This document shows, in pieces, positions 39,060 to 48,195 of a stretch of DNA of 64,000 bases. Position 1 is the first letter of the stretch. Each line of letters begins with the position of its first letter. The translations under genes were made by a program, and so were the position numbers. Origin of the DNA: an uncultured Acidimicrobiales bacterium (lineage in GTDB: Bacteria > Actinomycetota > Acidimicrobiia > Acidimicrobiales > SZUA-35); NCBI GenBank assembly GCA_938002965.1, contig CALKZY010000001.1, positions 1 to 64,000 on the forward strand, in the 5' to 3' direction. The notes beneath the pieces were generated by a model. That model saw only the letters and a program-made list of their open reading frames with translations. It ran no database searches and was not told where the DNA came from.

Positions 39060-40718
39060 ATGACCTCTGCGTTCTCTTCCCCAACCCATCCCGACTCCGA
39101 CGGCGCTCCCGAATCGGCGGGAACATGCGACGACCTCGATCTTGGCTCGTTCTCGGACAACGGCCCGTGGTCGATGGCGGCGCAAGAGCCCGACTGGCTG
39201 CGCACGGTGCCCATTCGACGCAAGCACCAGGCATCCAACCTGCCGAACTTGACCCGACCGGCGCTGGTGCCGCCCATCAGGCGGGCACTAACGGTTGTAC
39301 GAGTCCTCGGCTCGGCTCTGTTGGCCTGGCGTTTCAAAGAACGAGGACGACCTACATCGCGTTCCGGTCTCTCGTACCGCATTCGGCGGGCGGCGGAACT
39401 ACTCGGGCCGACCTATATCAAGTTGGCTCAAATCATTAGCGCCGGCGAGGGGTTGTTCCCGCCGGAGTTGGTCGAGGAGTGCAAGAAGTGTCGGGACCAG
39501 GTACCCGGAGTTCCCTTCGCCAAAGTCAAAGAGGCGGTCGAACGAGAGCTCGGCCGTCCACTGGCCGACGTCTTCGAACACTTCGATCCCGAACCAATTG
39601 CGGCGGCATCGATCGCCCAAGTTCACCGAGCCCGTTTGCGGGCCGAACCCGGAGTGGCCGGTGGCGGGAAAGACGTTGTAGTCAAGGTTCAGCGGCCGGG
39701 CATCGACGACGTCGTGCGACGGGACCTCAGGGTGCTCAGCTGGTTGGCGCCGTTCCTGGTTGGCCGCATTCCGGTGGCGGCGCTAGCCAATCCGCCAGCG
39801 TTGGTCGAACTATTCGCCGAGACCATTGTCGAAGAGCTCGACTTCAACCTGGAGGCGGCGAACATGATCGACGTCGGCCGGGTGTTCGCTGAGCTCGGGC
39901 AGCGGGACTTCATCGTGCCGCGTCCGCATCCCCAGTACGTAACCCGCAAGCTGCTCGTCATGGAAGAGCTGAGTGGCTTCAACTTCAACGACGTTGCCGG
40001 CATGAAAGACGCTGGCGTCGACACCCAAGCGGTCCTCAAGACCGGCATGATCGGCTTTCTCGAAGGAGTGTTCCTGCACGGGGTCTTCCACGGCGATCTT
40101 CATGGAGGCAATCTGTTCGTCATGGGCGACGGCCGAACGGCGCTGATGGACTTCGGTATCACCGGACGGCTGAGCGAGCGCGAACGAATGGCCTTCCTGC
40201 GAATGATGATGGGCGCCACAACCAACAATGTGGTTACCCAGGTCGAGGCGCTGCGTGATCTTGGAGCCCTCCCCCGTGACACCGACATCGAGACCGTAGT
40301 TTCCGACCTGGGCCTCGACGGCCCGCCTGTGGATCCGACGACACTCGACCCCGACGAGTTGGTGGCCGAGCTGCAACGAGTTGTGAAAGCCCTGTTGGGG
40401 TACGGGGCTCGGATGCCCAAACCACTAATGCTCTACGTTAAGAATCTGATTTTCATCGACGGTGCAACCGCCACCCTCGCCCCCGATCTGGACCTCTTCA
40501 CCGCCATCACCGAGGTCGCAACCCATTTCGCCACCACCCATGGGGCAACCATCGCCGCTCAGCTCGGCATGTCCGACGCCGACTGGCAACTTGACCTCGA
40601 CGGGGTCAAGGCAGGCTTGGGAGTAGATCCAGCCGAGCACGACTCGTTGACCTACGCCGAACTGCGGGATCGGCGGGAGCTGATTCGCAAGCGCCTCGGA
40701 ACCAAGCCTCTCCGCTAG
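39060..40718 (+). CDS. AarF/ABC1/UbiB-type kinase-like protein
   Basis: A 552-residue atypical kinase. LGPTYIKLAQIISAG at about 114-128 is the KxGQ-region variant, VVVKVQRPGID carries the nucleotide-binding Lys, FNLEAANMIDVG the ExD segment, and HGDLHGGNLFVM and LMDFGITGRLS the catalytic and metal (DFG) motifs. UbiB proteins support quinone or lipid metabolism through ATPase activity at the membrane. Residues 1-60 are unconserved. The gene ends 9 bases before nucS, probably co-transcribed. Confidence 0.87.
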   Translation: MTSAFSSPTHPDSDGAPESAGTCDDLDLGSFSDNGPWSMAAQEPDWLRTVPIRRKHQASNLPNLTRPALVPPIRRALTVVRVLGSALLAWRFKERGRPTSRSGLSYRIRRAAELLGPTYIKLAQIISAGEGLFPPELVEECKKCRDQVPGVPFAKVKEAVERELGRPLADVFEHFDPEPIAAASIAQVHRARLRAEPGVAGGGKDVVVKVQRPGIDDVVRRDLRVLSWLAPFLVGRIPVAALANPPALVELFAETIVEELDFNLEAANMIDVGRVFAELGQRDFIVPRPHPQYVTRKLLVMEELSGFNFNDVAGMKDAGVDTQAVLKTGMIGFLEGVFLHGVFHGDLHGGNLFVMGDGRTALMDFGITGRLSERERMAFLRMMMGATTNNVVTQVEALRDLGALPRDTDIETVVSDLGLDGPPVDPTTLDPDELVAELQRVVKALLGYGARMPKPLMLYVKNLIFIDGATATLAPDLDLFTAITEVATHFATTHGATIAAQLGMSDADWQLDLDGVKAGLGVDPAEHDSLTYAELRDRRELIRKRLGTKPLR

Positions 40719-40727
40719 CATCTCGTT

Positions 40728-41387
40728 GTGCGCTTGGTCATTGCGGACTGCACCATTGATTACGACGGTCGTCTGACCGCTCACCTTCCCAGAGCCCCGC
40801 GGCTGATTATGGTCAAAGCGGACGGCTGCGTGTGCGTCCATGCTGACGGCGGTGCCTACAAGCCGATGAATTGGATGACCGCTCCAAATACTCTGAACGA
40901 GTCCCCAGGGGAATGGGTCGTCACCAACCCCAAAGGTGAGACGCTCACCATCACGCTGCACCAGGTACTCAGCGATTCCAGCCACGAACTCGGTGTCGAC
41001 CCCGGTCTCCAGAAGGACGGGGTTGAAGCACATTTGCAGGAGTTGTTGGCCGTTGACCCGGAACAACTTGGCCAGGGAATGAAGCTGATTCGGCGCGAAT
41101 ACCCGACCGAGATCGGGCCGGTCGATCTGCTGTGCCGCGACGCTGACAATCAAGTAGTGGCGGTCGAGGTGAAACGCCGCGGAGAAATCGACGGGGTCGA
41201 ACAGCTGACCCGCTATCTCGACTTCCTCAACCGGCAGCCCGACCTAGCACCGGTCAAAGGCATGTTTGTGGCCCAGGAGATCAAGCTCCAGGCCAAGACA
41301 TTGGCCACGGATCGCGATATTGCCTGGGTTGAGGTCGATTACGACGAGCTGAGAGGCATTGAACGCCCGCAACAGCGTTTGTTCTAA
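40728..41387 (+). CDS. nucS: Endonuclease NucS (EndoMS)
   Basis: A 219-residue nuclease that makes double-strand breaks at mismatched bases and replaces MutS/MutL in most Actinobacteria. The N-terminal DNA-binding domain starts [16 protein letters not shown]. The C-terminal RecB-like nuclease has [10 protein letters not shown] and [21 protein letters not shown], with D-x(n)-E-x-K catalytic residues. The last residues QQRLF fit the sliding-clamp binding motif reported for NucS. GTG start, 9 bases after the aarF-like stop. Confidence 0.94.
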   Translation: MRLVIADCTIDYDGRLTAHLPRAPRLIMVKADGCVCVHADGGAYKPMNWMTAPNTLNESPGEWVVTNPKGETLTITLHQVLSDSSHELGVDPGLQKDGVEAHLQELLAVDPEQLGQGMKLIRREYPTEIGPVDLLCRDADNQVVAVEVKRRGEIDGVEQLTRYLDFLNRQPDLAPVKGMFVAQEIKLQAKTLATDRDIAWVEVDYDELRGIERPQQRLF

Positions 41388-41465
41388 GCGCCGTCGATTA
41401 TCATCTCGATGGCAATGCTGTGAAGCGACACCATTGGTCGACCGTCACATGCAAGAATAGGTCAC

Positions 41466-44270
41466 GTGACTTCGGAGGAGAGTAACGACAAGGGTGCTTC
41501 CGCGTCTGGCGTCCCAGGTGACGATGGGGACAATCCAGTCGATGTGCTGCTGGATGCCCTTCTCAGTGACACCGACAGCTCGTTGCCGGATGAACCACCG
41601 ACGATCGGGGCGTCTACTCGGTCAGATGATGCATCCGACCTTGAAGAAGGCATCGTCAGTTCACTGTTAGACGATTTGATGTCATCGGTGCCCGGATCAT
41701 CCGACCCGGACTTCACCGAAGGAGCCACCGCTATTCCCTTCTCCCCCGAGAGTGGGAGCCCGGAGTCACCAGACGGGCCGGGCGCCTCGCAAGCTCCGCG
41801 GGTGGAACCATTCGCACCTGACGACCCGACGTTGGCCATTGCCGCCCTGGCAGGCAACGAGGACCCGACCGCTGCGGTCGAGGCGTTCATCGATCCCGAG
41901 CCAACCTCGCTCATAGACCTTCCCGACACCGATGGCGAAGAAACCTCCGTGGTCGTCGGCAGCGAAGACCCAACAGCCATCATCGACGCCCCAACCACCG
42001 TCGGCAGCGAAGACCCAACAGCCATCATCGACGCCGCAGCCACCGTCGGCAGCGAAGACCCAACAGCCATCATCGACGCCGCAGCCACCGAGGACCTTGT
42101 AGCTCCTGACGAGTCCTCGCCTTCAGTCGAAGTATCGACAGACGGGTCGGAGTCCGACACCGCTGCCGACGCCACGACCATCATGGCTTCTTCAGCCGCA
42201 GCCGCCGTCACCGACTCGCCTGACGCCACCGAGGTCATGCCGACACCGGCCGAAACCGATCTCGAAAGCGACCTCGCCAACAGTGCATCGTCATCGACTG
42301 TTGCCACCGAAGCAGCTGAAGCCACAATCGTCGATACCTCCGACGATCAAACGCCGCCCTCGGTCGACGAGCGGCGAGACAGTAGCCGTCGTCCCGCCTC
42401 CGGCGGGGGCCGGCGCGTCGGAAGCGTCTTGGCGCTGTGTGCTGTCGGCCTGGTCGGCCTGCTGGGAGCAGCATGGGCGATTGACACGTTAAGTAATCAA
42501 GGCAAGGTGCTCCGAGGCACGACCTATGCCGGTGAGTCAATACAGGGCCTGTCCGAGACCGATCTCGAAGAACTACTCGACACCCGCACCGCTGAGTTGG
42601 CCAACCAGCCGATGGACGTGACGATCGGCGACGTCACCGTGAACTCCGACCCGGTAACGCTGGGGGTCTCACTCGACCGTGAGACCATCATCGACGATGC
42701 TCTCGGTGCTGGCCGTGACGGGTTCATCTTATTCCGGCCCGTCAGTTGGCTGGGAAGGTTCTTCTCCAGTCAGGACATCGACGAGCGCTACAGCTACGAC
42801 TCCAACGTGACAACCGAGGCGGCCGAAACCATCCTTCTGGCTCCGCTAAACCAGGTCAAAGAACCAGAGCTCACTTACGAAGGAACTGCTATCGGCGTAG
42901 AGCGAGGCGCTATCGGCACCACAGTCGACGCCGGCGAGTTGGTGGACGCTCTCCCGTCCACAATGGACTCGGGTTCGCCCTACCAGGTCAGCCTGGCTCC
43001 CATCGACCAAACACCAGCGTTGACCGACGAACAGGTCGAGGCGGTCGCCGACGAGATCAACGACACCACCGCGGAACCTTTGGCTCTGCGGGTGTTGGAC
43101 GACGTGGCCGTTGTAGAGTCCGATCAACTCCGAGCCTGGTCCAAGCTTGTTAATGAGGGCGACGGTGAGGCCGCCTGGGCCCTCGACACCGAGTTAGCCC
43201 AAACCGAACTTCAGCCGCTGTTCCCATCACTGGGGTCCGAAGATCAACAGGCCAAGTTCGCGATCGTGGATGACGAACCGACCATCATCCCCGCATCTGA
43301 AACCGTTATTTGCTGCGCCGAAGACTCCGCAGAGCGAATCCGCGACGGCCTGAACGAACCCCCACTCGAACTCAGCGAAGAAGAGCTGGAAGAGCTGGAG
43401 AACGACGATCCGACCGCCGCACTACGCGTCGTCAGCTTGGAGCCCATCACCGTTGGAGCTGATGAGGGCGTTGCTGAGTTGGAGTCTCTCGGCATCATCG
43501 AAGAGGTATCCACCTTCACTTCAAATCACGCCTGCTGCCAAAACCGGGTGACCAACATTCAGCGGTTTGCCGACCTTATGCAGGGGGCGATCATTCGGCC
43601 GGGTGAGTCCATTTCATTGAACGGCCATGTCGGTCAGCGAACCAGAGAGAAGGGATTCGTCGCTGATGGCGCCATCAACCTGGGTGTGCTCGAACCCCAG
43701 GTAGGCGGGGGAATTAGCCAGTACGCCACCACCTTCTTCAATGCCTCGTTCTTCGCAGGCCTCGAGTTCATTGAGTACCAGTCCCATTCGCTCTACATTT
43801 CCCGATATCCGAGGGGCCGTGAGGCCACCATCTCCTGGCGCCGGCCCGACCTCGAGGTCAAGAACAACACGCCGTACGGGATCCTGGTCTGGAATACCTA
43901 CACCCCGACCTCCATCACCGTGACGTTCTACTCGACCAAGCACCTTGAGGTTGAGGCCCTGCCGCTAAGGCGGGCATCGGAACGGCAATGTCGAGTGGAC
44001 ATCACTCCGCGATTGATCACGTTCGAAGACGGAACCGAAGTCGAGGACTCGGTATACGCCGTCTACCGTCCAGGGGAGGGTCTCGACTGCAACGGCAACT
44101 CCACCCGTCCCGACCTTGAGCCGGAGCCGGCCTCCACCACACCAACCACAACCCAAGACACCGACGGCGATCAAGCGGCGGGCGTGACGACAACCGTTCC
44201 CGCCAACGACGACGGTATCGACGACGCCATCACAACCACGGTGGCGGAAGACCCCAACGGCGATACCTAG
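41466..44270 (+). CDS. VanW family protein with acidic N-terminus and one membrane anchor
   Basis: A 934-residue protein. About the first 300 residues are acidic, Asp/Ser/Thr/Pro-rich and cytoplasmic, with a threefold 15-residue repeat (GSEDPTAIIDA). A membrane helix at about 320-340 follows, then about 350 external residues with two related lobes (peptidoglycan-binding-like), and a VanW domain at about 680-830 (RVTNIQRFADLMQGAIIRPGESISLN; GGGISQYATTFFNASFFAGL). CC pairs near 618 and 685 may form disulfides. Such proteins are thought to act on the cell wall; their activity is unproven. The start is GTG with AGG 5 bases upstream. Confidence 0.85.
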   Translation: MTSEESNDKGASASGVPGDDGDNPVDVLLDALLSDTDSSLPDEPPTIGASTRSDDASDLEEGIVSSLLDDLMSSVPGSSDPDFTEGATAIPFSPESGSPESPDGPGASQAPRVEPFAPDDPTLAIAALAGNEDPTAAVEAFIDPEPTSLIDLPDTDGEETSVVVGSEDPTAIIDAPTTVGSEDPTAIIDAAATVGSEDPTAIIDAAATEDLVAPDESSPSVEVSTDGSESDTAADATTIMASSAAAAVTDSPDATEVMPTPAETDLESDLANSASSSTVATEAAEATIVDTSDDQTPPSVDERRDSSRRPASGGGRRVGSVLALCAVGLVGLLGAAWAIDTLSNQGKVLRGTTYAGESIQGLSETDLEELLDTRTAELANQPMDVTIGDVTVNSDPVTLGVSLDRETIIDDALGAGRDGFILFRPVSWLGRFFSSQDIDERYSYDSNVTTEAAETILLAPLNQVKEPELTYEGTAIGVERGAIGTTVDAGELVDALPSTMDSGSPYQVSLAPIDQTPALTDEQVEAVADEINDTTAEPLALRVLDDVAVVESDQLRAWSKLVNEGDGEAAWALDTELAQTELQPLFPSLGSEDQQAKFAIVDDEPTIIPASETVICCAEDSAERIRDGLNEPPLELSEEELEELENDDPTAALRVVSLEPITVGADEGVAELESLGIIEEVSTFTSNHACCQNRVTNIQRFADLMQGAIIRPGESISLNGHVGQRTREKGFVADGAINLGVLEPQVGGGISQYATTFFNASFFAGLEFIEYQSHSLYISRYPRGREATISWRRPDLEVKNNTPYGILVWNTYTPTSITVTFYSTKHLEVEALPLRRASERQCRVDITPRLITFEDGTEVEDSVYAVYRPGEGLDCNGNSTRPDLEPEPASTTPTTTQDTDGDQAAGVTTTVPANDDGIDDAITTTVAEDPNGDT
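41955..42089 (+). repeat. 45-bp tandem repeat, three copies, coding
   Basis: Three copies start at 41955, 42000 and 42045. Each begins GTCGGCAGCGAAGACCCAAC and encodes VGSEDPTAIIDAxxT. The copies differ only at a few bases near their ends. They lie in the acidic cytoplasmic part of the VanW-family protein and look recently duplicated. Confidence 0.92.
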
Positions 44271-44368
44271 GCCGTACGGCTGCGCCACCGCCGCAATCTG
44301 AGCCACATCCCCGATGGTCGGCTGACACAACCGGCATGCGAGCCCGCTCCGCCCGGTACCTTTTGTAA

Positions 44369-45637
44369 GTGGTGGCTGGCCAGGACGACAAAACGCTCAC
44401 ATCCGACGTTCTCATCGTCGGTGCCGGACCGGCGGGAACGGCGGCAGCCATCGAAGCTGTGCGCTCAGGATTGTCAGCCCTCGTGGTCGATAAGGCCACC
44501 TTCCCTCGCCCCAAGTGCTGCGGTGACGGTCTAACGACAAGTGCCCTTCGGCACTTGGAAGAGCTCGGGTTCGAGCCCAACTCACTTCCCAGCTGGAAAC
44601 AAATCGAACGCTTCACGTTGAGTAGCCCGGGTGGACGTCAGCGCTCGTATCCCCTGCCTCAGGTTGGCGGACTGTATGCCGCTGTGGCGCGACGCAGCGA
44701 ACTCGATGCCGAGTTGGTGTCCCTGGCTCGACGTGCCGGTGCTCAAGTTCTCGAGAATACAGCGGTCGTCGACGTTGTTCAGCCGAGCGATGACCTAGGC
44801 GACTCCCAGGTGACCGCAACAGTGCAACAGGGTGACGTCACAATGACGATTCGGTCGACGTTCCTCATCGCAGCCGACGGCATGTGGTCGACGATCCGCA
44901 AACTGACATCGACACAATCCGCTGGCTACCGCGGAGACTGGCATGCCTTCCGCCAGTACTACGTCGATGTCGAGGGACCGGCGGCCGACGGTCTCATGGT
45001 CTGGTTCGAAGAAGATCTGCTGCCGGGATATTTCTGGTCATTCCCACTTGGTGATGGTGCCGTAAACGTCGGTTTCGGCATCATCCGGGGAGAAGGCGGC
45101 AAACAGGTCCAGCGAATGAAGACGCTATGGCCGGAATTGTTGAAAAGGGAGTCCATCGGCAACGCGTTAGGCCCCGACGCCAGACCGGAGGAGGCACACC
45201 GAGCGTGGCCGATCCCGGCCCGCTTGGGGCACCTCCCGTTGAGCGATGGACGGATCATCTTCGTAGGTGACGCCGCGGCGGCGACAGATCCGATGAGTGG
45301 CGAAGGCATCGGCCAAGCGTTGGAAACCGGACGACTGGCTGTTTCATCGATTGTTCAAGCTGGCCCAAATCAGCCGAGCTCGGTGAGAGATGTGTACGAA
45401 ACCCACCTTCGGCGTACGATGATCGCCGATCATCGACTCGCCGGTCTTCTTTCTCGACTTCTCGGCAATCCAACAGTGGCCGAGGCGGCGTTGGCTCTCA
45501 CCGGCTCTTCGGATTGGACTCGACGCAACTTCGCCCGTTGGCTATTCGAGGACTACCCACGAGCCGCGGTCTTCAATCCTTGGCGATGGCGAGACGGGCG
45601 ACCTCCACAGGTCGGGGCCTACACACAGAGCGCTTAA
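44369..45637 (+). CDS. Geranylgeranyl reductase family FAD-dependent oxidoreductase
   Basis: A 422-residue flavoprotein. VLIVGAGPAGTAAAIEA at 14-30 is the FAD-binding Rossmann motif, FPRPKCCGDGLT at about 45-56 is the GGR-family signature, and IIFVGDAAAATDPMSGEGIGQALETGR at about 295-321 is the second FAD motif. Members saturate polyprenyl chains on menaquinone, chlorophyll or archaeal lipids; side-chain reduction of menaquinone is the likely actinobacterial role. The start is one of two adjacent GTG codons (44369 or 44372). Confidence 0.88.
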   Translation: MVAGQDDKTLTSDVLIVGAGPAGTAAAIEAVRSGLSALVVDKATFPRPKCCGDGLTTSALRHLEELGFEPNSLPSWKQIERFTLSSPGGRQRSYPLPQVGGLYAAVARRSELDAELVSLARRAGAQVLENTAVVDVVQPSDDLGDSQVTATVQQGDVTMTIRSTFLIAADGMWSTIRKLTSTQSAGYRGDWHAFRQYYVDVEGPAADGLMVWFEEDLLPGYFWSFPLGDGAVNVGFGIIRGEGGKQVQRMKTLWPELLKRESIGNALGPDARPEEAHRAWPIPARLGHLPLSDGRIIFVGDAAAATDPMSGEGIGQALETGRLAVSSIVQAGPNQPSSVRDVYETHLRRTMIADHRLAGLLSRLLGNPTVAEAALALTGSSDWTRRNFARWLFEDYPRAAVFNPWRWRDGRPPQVGAYTQSA

Positions 45638-45704
45638 CAAGGGGCGCCTTGGGCATCAGGGCAATGGTTGGTTCTCCCGCCCCCGACGCCTCTACCATGC
45701 AGCC

Positions 45705-46700
45705 ATGGCACGACAGCTTGTCTCCGGACGCTCATCTCTTCCACCAGCCGACTACCTGGCTGAAACTCGAGCGTTATACGACTCGCTGGGATACGACTCG
45801 TACCGGTGGGCCGAACGAGCAGACATCGTTCCGCTGACGCCGATCGCCAAACCGCTGTCGGCGAGCAAGGTCATGTTGATCGGATCCGGCGGCGTGTACC
45901 GACGGGGCCAAGTTGCGTTTCACACCAAAGACGACACGTCTATTCGGCTGATCGCTTCAGATAGCCCAACCGAAGATCTTCGCACGGCCCACTTCGCCTA
46001 CGACCAAACAGATGCCAGGTTCGACATCAATTGTGTATTCCCGCTGCAACACCTCCGCAGGCTGGTCGACGACGGTCTGGTCGGCTCCGTCACCGACGTT
46101 CACTGCGCGTTCATGGGTGGAATCTACTCAACTCGACGGTTGCTGACCGAAACTCTCCCCCACTTGTTGCAGCAGTGCGAGCAACAACAACCAGACATCG
46201 TCTTGCTGGTACCCGTTTGACCGGTCTGCCACCAGTCGGTCGGTCTGATCGCACGAGAACTCGAAGTAGCTGGCTACCCAACAGTGGGTTTCACCTCCGC
46301 CTGGTCGATCACCGAGAGGGTTCAGCCGCCCCGGACGGTGTTCGTTGATGCCCCTCTCGGTCACACCACCGGCGCCCCGGGCGAGTCATCTACCCAACTT
46401 CAGCTGCTCACCGACGGCTTGGCCGCCGCCGCAGCCATCAACGACTCGGGCACTATCGTCCCTCTGCCCTACCGGTGGAGCGACGACGAATGGAAGACCG
46501 ATGCCTTGGCCTGGAGCCGACATCGCCAAGACCTCGGCGACACCGGCCGACCCCCGGGGTCAGCACCAAGCGACACCCGAACTGAGCGGAACCCTGAGCC
46601 CCAGTACCAAAGCGAAGACGACTCCCGACTTGCCGACGCCACCGACTGGGGTGACCAGTGTTTAGTCTGCGTTGGCATCGAGCCGTCAGAGTCGGTCTGA
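45705..46700 (+). CDS. Candidate selenoprotein: GrdB/PrdB-like reductase B subunit, with in-frame TGA at 46218
   Basis: One frame runs from the ATG at 45705 to the TGA at 46700, interrupted only by a TGA at 46218-46220 (codon 172). Upstream: PDIVLLVPV; downstream, with no shift: PVCHQSVGLIARELEVAGYPTV, then PLGHTTGAPGESSTQ. Both halves fit the glycine/sarcosine/betaine/D-proline reductase selenoprotein B family, where the same site is U or Cys followed by PxCHQ. So the site would be a redox U-x-x-C. Length with Sec is 331 residues. A hairpin starts at the TGA. Alternatives: a nonsense mutation or sequencing error. Substrate is not evident; no Grd/Prd partner lies nearby. Confidence 0.75.
46218..46241 (+). 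promoter_or_regulatory. Possible SECIS-like hairpin at the in-frame TGA
   Basis: GACCG (46219-46223), which includes the last two bases of the TGA, pairs with CGGTC (46237-46241). Inside it CTG (46226-46228) pairs with CAG (46233-46235) around CCAC. A second CGGTC at 46241-46245 offers a larger alternative fold. The apical loop is 9-12 bases after the TGA, rather closer than in E. coli fdhF. Confidence 0.45.
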
Positions 46701-46806
46701 GGCAGGACGGACCACCAGGAGCTGTTCACAGCCCGGCCGGTGCGACAAGTGGGCGTTAGGCCCACCTAGACTGATGCCGCGACGTTGACCCTACGGAAGG
46801 AAACTC

Positions 46807-47715
46807 ATGGCAGCTGAACTTGGATTCGATGGCAAGGTAGCAGTCGTAACCGGTGCAGGCGGCGGGCTTGGCCGTGAACACGCCCTGGAGTTCGCCCGAC
46901 GAGGCGCCCGGGTTGTAGTCAACGATCTTGGCGGCTCCGTGGACGGTTCCGGCGGTTCCACAGGTCCGGCCCAAGACGTCGTGGCGGAAATCGAGGCTCT
47001 TGGTGGCGAAGCCGTCGCTGACGGCAACAGTGTGGCCACTGAAGCCGGTGGCGAAGCCATCATCCAAACAGCCATCGACAGCTTCGGCCGGGTGGACATT
47101 GTGGTCAACAACGCCGGAATCCTACGGGACAAGACATTCCACAAGATGACCGACGAGCTGCTAACACCGGTCATCGACGTTCACCTCAAGGGTGCTTTCT
47201 ACGTCACCCGACCGGCTTGGCTGCACTTCCGGGAGCAAGGCTACGGACGAGTCATCAACACCTCTTCGAGCTCCGGCTTGCTCGGCAATTTCGGCCAGGC
47301 CAATTACGCCGCGGCCAAGATGGGCCTTGTCGGTTTCACCCGGGTTCTGGCCGCCGAAGGCGCCAAGTACAACATCAACGTGAACGCCATCGCCCCAGTG
47401 GCCAAGACTCGCATGACCGAGGATCTGCTTGGAGCCATGGCCGAACAGCTTGACCCGAAGCTTGTCACCCCGTTGGTGGTCTGGCTGGCTCATGAGTCAA
47501 ACACGACAACCAGCTCGGTGTACTCGGCCGCCGGAGGCATCATCTCCCGGTTCTTCATCGGTTTGACTCAGGGTTCCAACCTGGGAGCGGACTTGACCGT
47601 TGAGTCAGTTCGCGATGGTTGGGATGACATCAACAGCGAAGACGGCTACCTGGTTCCATCAGGTCCGGCCGATGAGTTCGGCAAGCTGCTTAAGCAGTTT
47701 GAAGCCGGCCAGTAA
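46807..47715 (+). CDS. Short-chain dehydrogenase, 3-hydroxyacyl-CoA dehydrogenase (MFE2-like)
   Basis: A 302-residue NAD(P)-dependent SDR. VVTGAGGGLGREHALEFARRGARVVVNDLGG at 13-43 is the cofactor site with an Asp favouring NAD, NNAG at about 100 and YAAAK at about 175 with upstream Ser give the catalytic triad. NDLGGS and the extended C-terminus match the dehydrogenase unit of peroxisomal multifunctional enzyme 2, which oxidises (3R)-hydroxyacyl-CoA. AAGGAAA just upstream of the ATG is a good ribosome site. It may work with the Mcr-like racemase and hydratase in this window. Confidence 0.88.
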   Translation: MAAELGFDGKVAVVTGAGGGLGREHALEFARRGARVVVNDLGGSVDGSGGSTGPAQDVVAEIEALGGEAVADGNSVATEAGGEAIIQTAIDSFGRVDIVVNNAGILRDKTFHKMTDELLTPVIDVHLKGAFYVTRPAWLHFREQGYGRVINTSSSSGLLGNFGQANYAAAKMGLVGFTRVLAAEGAKYNINVNAIAPVAKTRMTEDLLGAMAEQLDPKLVTPLVVWLAHESNTTTSSVYSAAGGIISRFFIGLTQGSNLGADLTVESVRDGWDDINSEDGYLVPSGPADEFGKLLKQFEAGQ

Positions 47716-47724
47716 CAACCGAGG

Positions 47725-48132
47725 TTAGTGCTGGTTCAGCACTGGGCCAGCGTGGTGGGAAATGACCCGCCACCGCTGTCCGTCGTGTTCAAAGATGTTG
47801 ACCGCGGTGGCTGCCCCAGTGTGACCATCTGAAATCATGTTCTCGGTCAATGTGATCCAGCCGACTTGGCCTCGTTGCACCACCCGCTCCTCGGTGGCGA
47901 TGATCTGCGGATTGCCTCCGAACGAGAAGATGCTCTTCCACGAGGCCAACACCTCGCCCCAACCGAGCAACGCCGCTCGTCCGGGGTGAGCACAGCTGAC
48001 ATCCGAGCTGTGCTGCCAAAGTGACGTCATCAGATCAATATCGGCTGTCTCCAGCGCCCGGTAGAAGTCGGCGTTGGCGGCCAGGAGGGTCTCTCGCCGT
48101 CCATCAGGGTCATTGGCTTCAGTCACCCCCAC
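47725..48132 (-). CDS. NTF2/SnoaL-like family protein
   Basis: A 135-residue cone-shaped NTF2-like fold protein. FYRALETADIDLMTSLWQHSSDVSCAHPGRAALLGWGEVLASWKSIF and the closing VNIFEHDGQRWRVISHHAGPV strands fit the nuclear-transport-factor-2-like actinobacterial family. Members range from small enzymes to binding proteins, so no reaction is assigned. It starts at GTG (48132, or 48126). It is convergent with the SDR gene and divergent from the PAP2 gene. Confidence 0.82.
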   Translation of the reverse strand: MGVTEANDPDGRRETLLAANADFYRALETADIDLMTSLWQHSSDVSCAHPGRAALLGWGEVLASWKSIFSFGGNPQIIATEERVVQRGQVGWITLTENMISDGHTGAATAVNIFEHDGQRWRVISHHAGPVLNQH

Positions 48133-48195
48133 AACTGTAGATCTCGACCGCCGATAGACCCATGTACGACCGATAGCAAACCTTAGAGTGAAGCA

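Noticed and set aside
44540..44578. AAGTGCC/GGCACTT and GGGTTCGAGCCC stems resembling tRNA anticodon and T arms
   Set aside because: They lie inside the reading frame of the geranylgeranyl reductase-like gene, and no acceptor stem or D arm could be matched.
46218..46220. In-frame TGA as a simple pseudogene stop
   Set aside because: The downstream half keeps frame, codon bias and family motifs up to a proper stop, and the site is exactly the family's U/Cys position. Not fully excluded, so the confidence is kept below 0.8.
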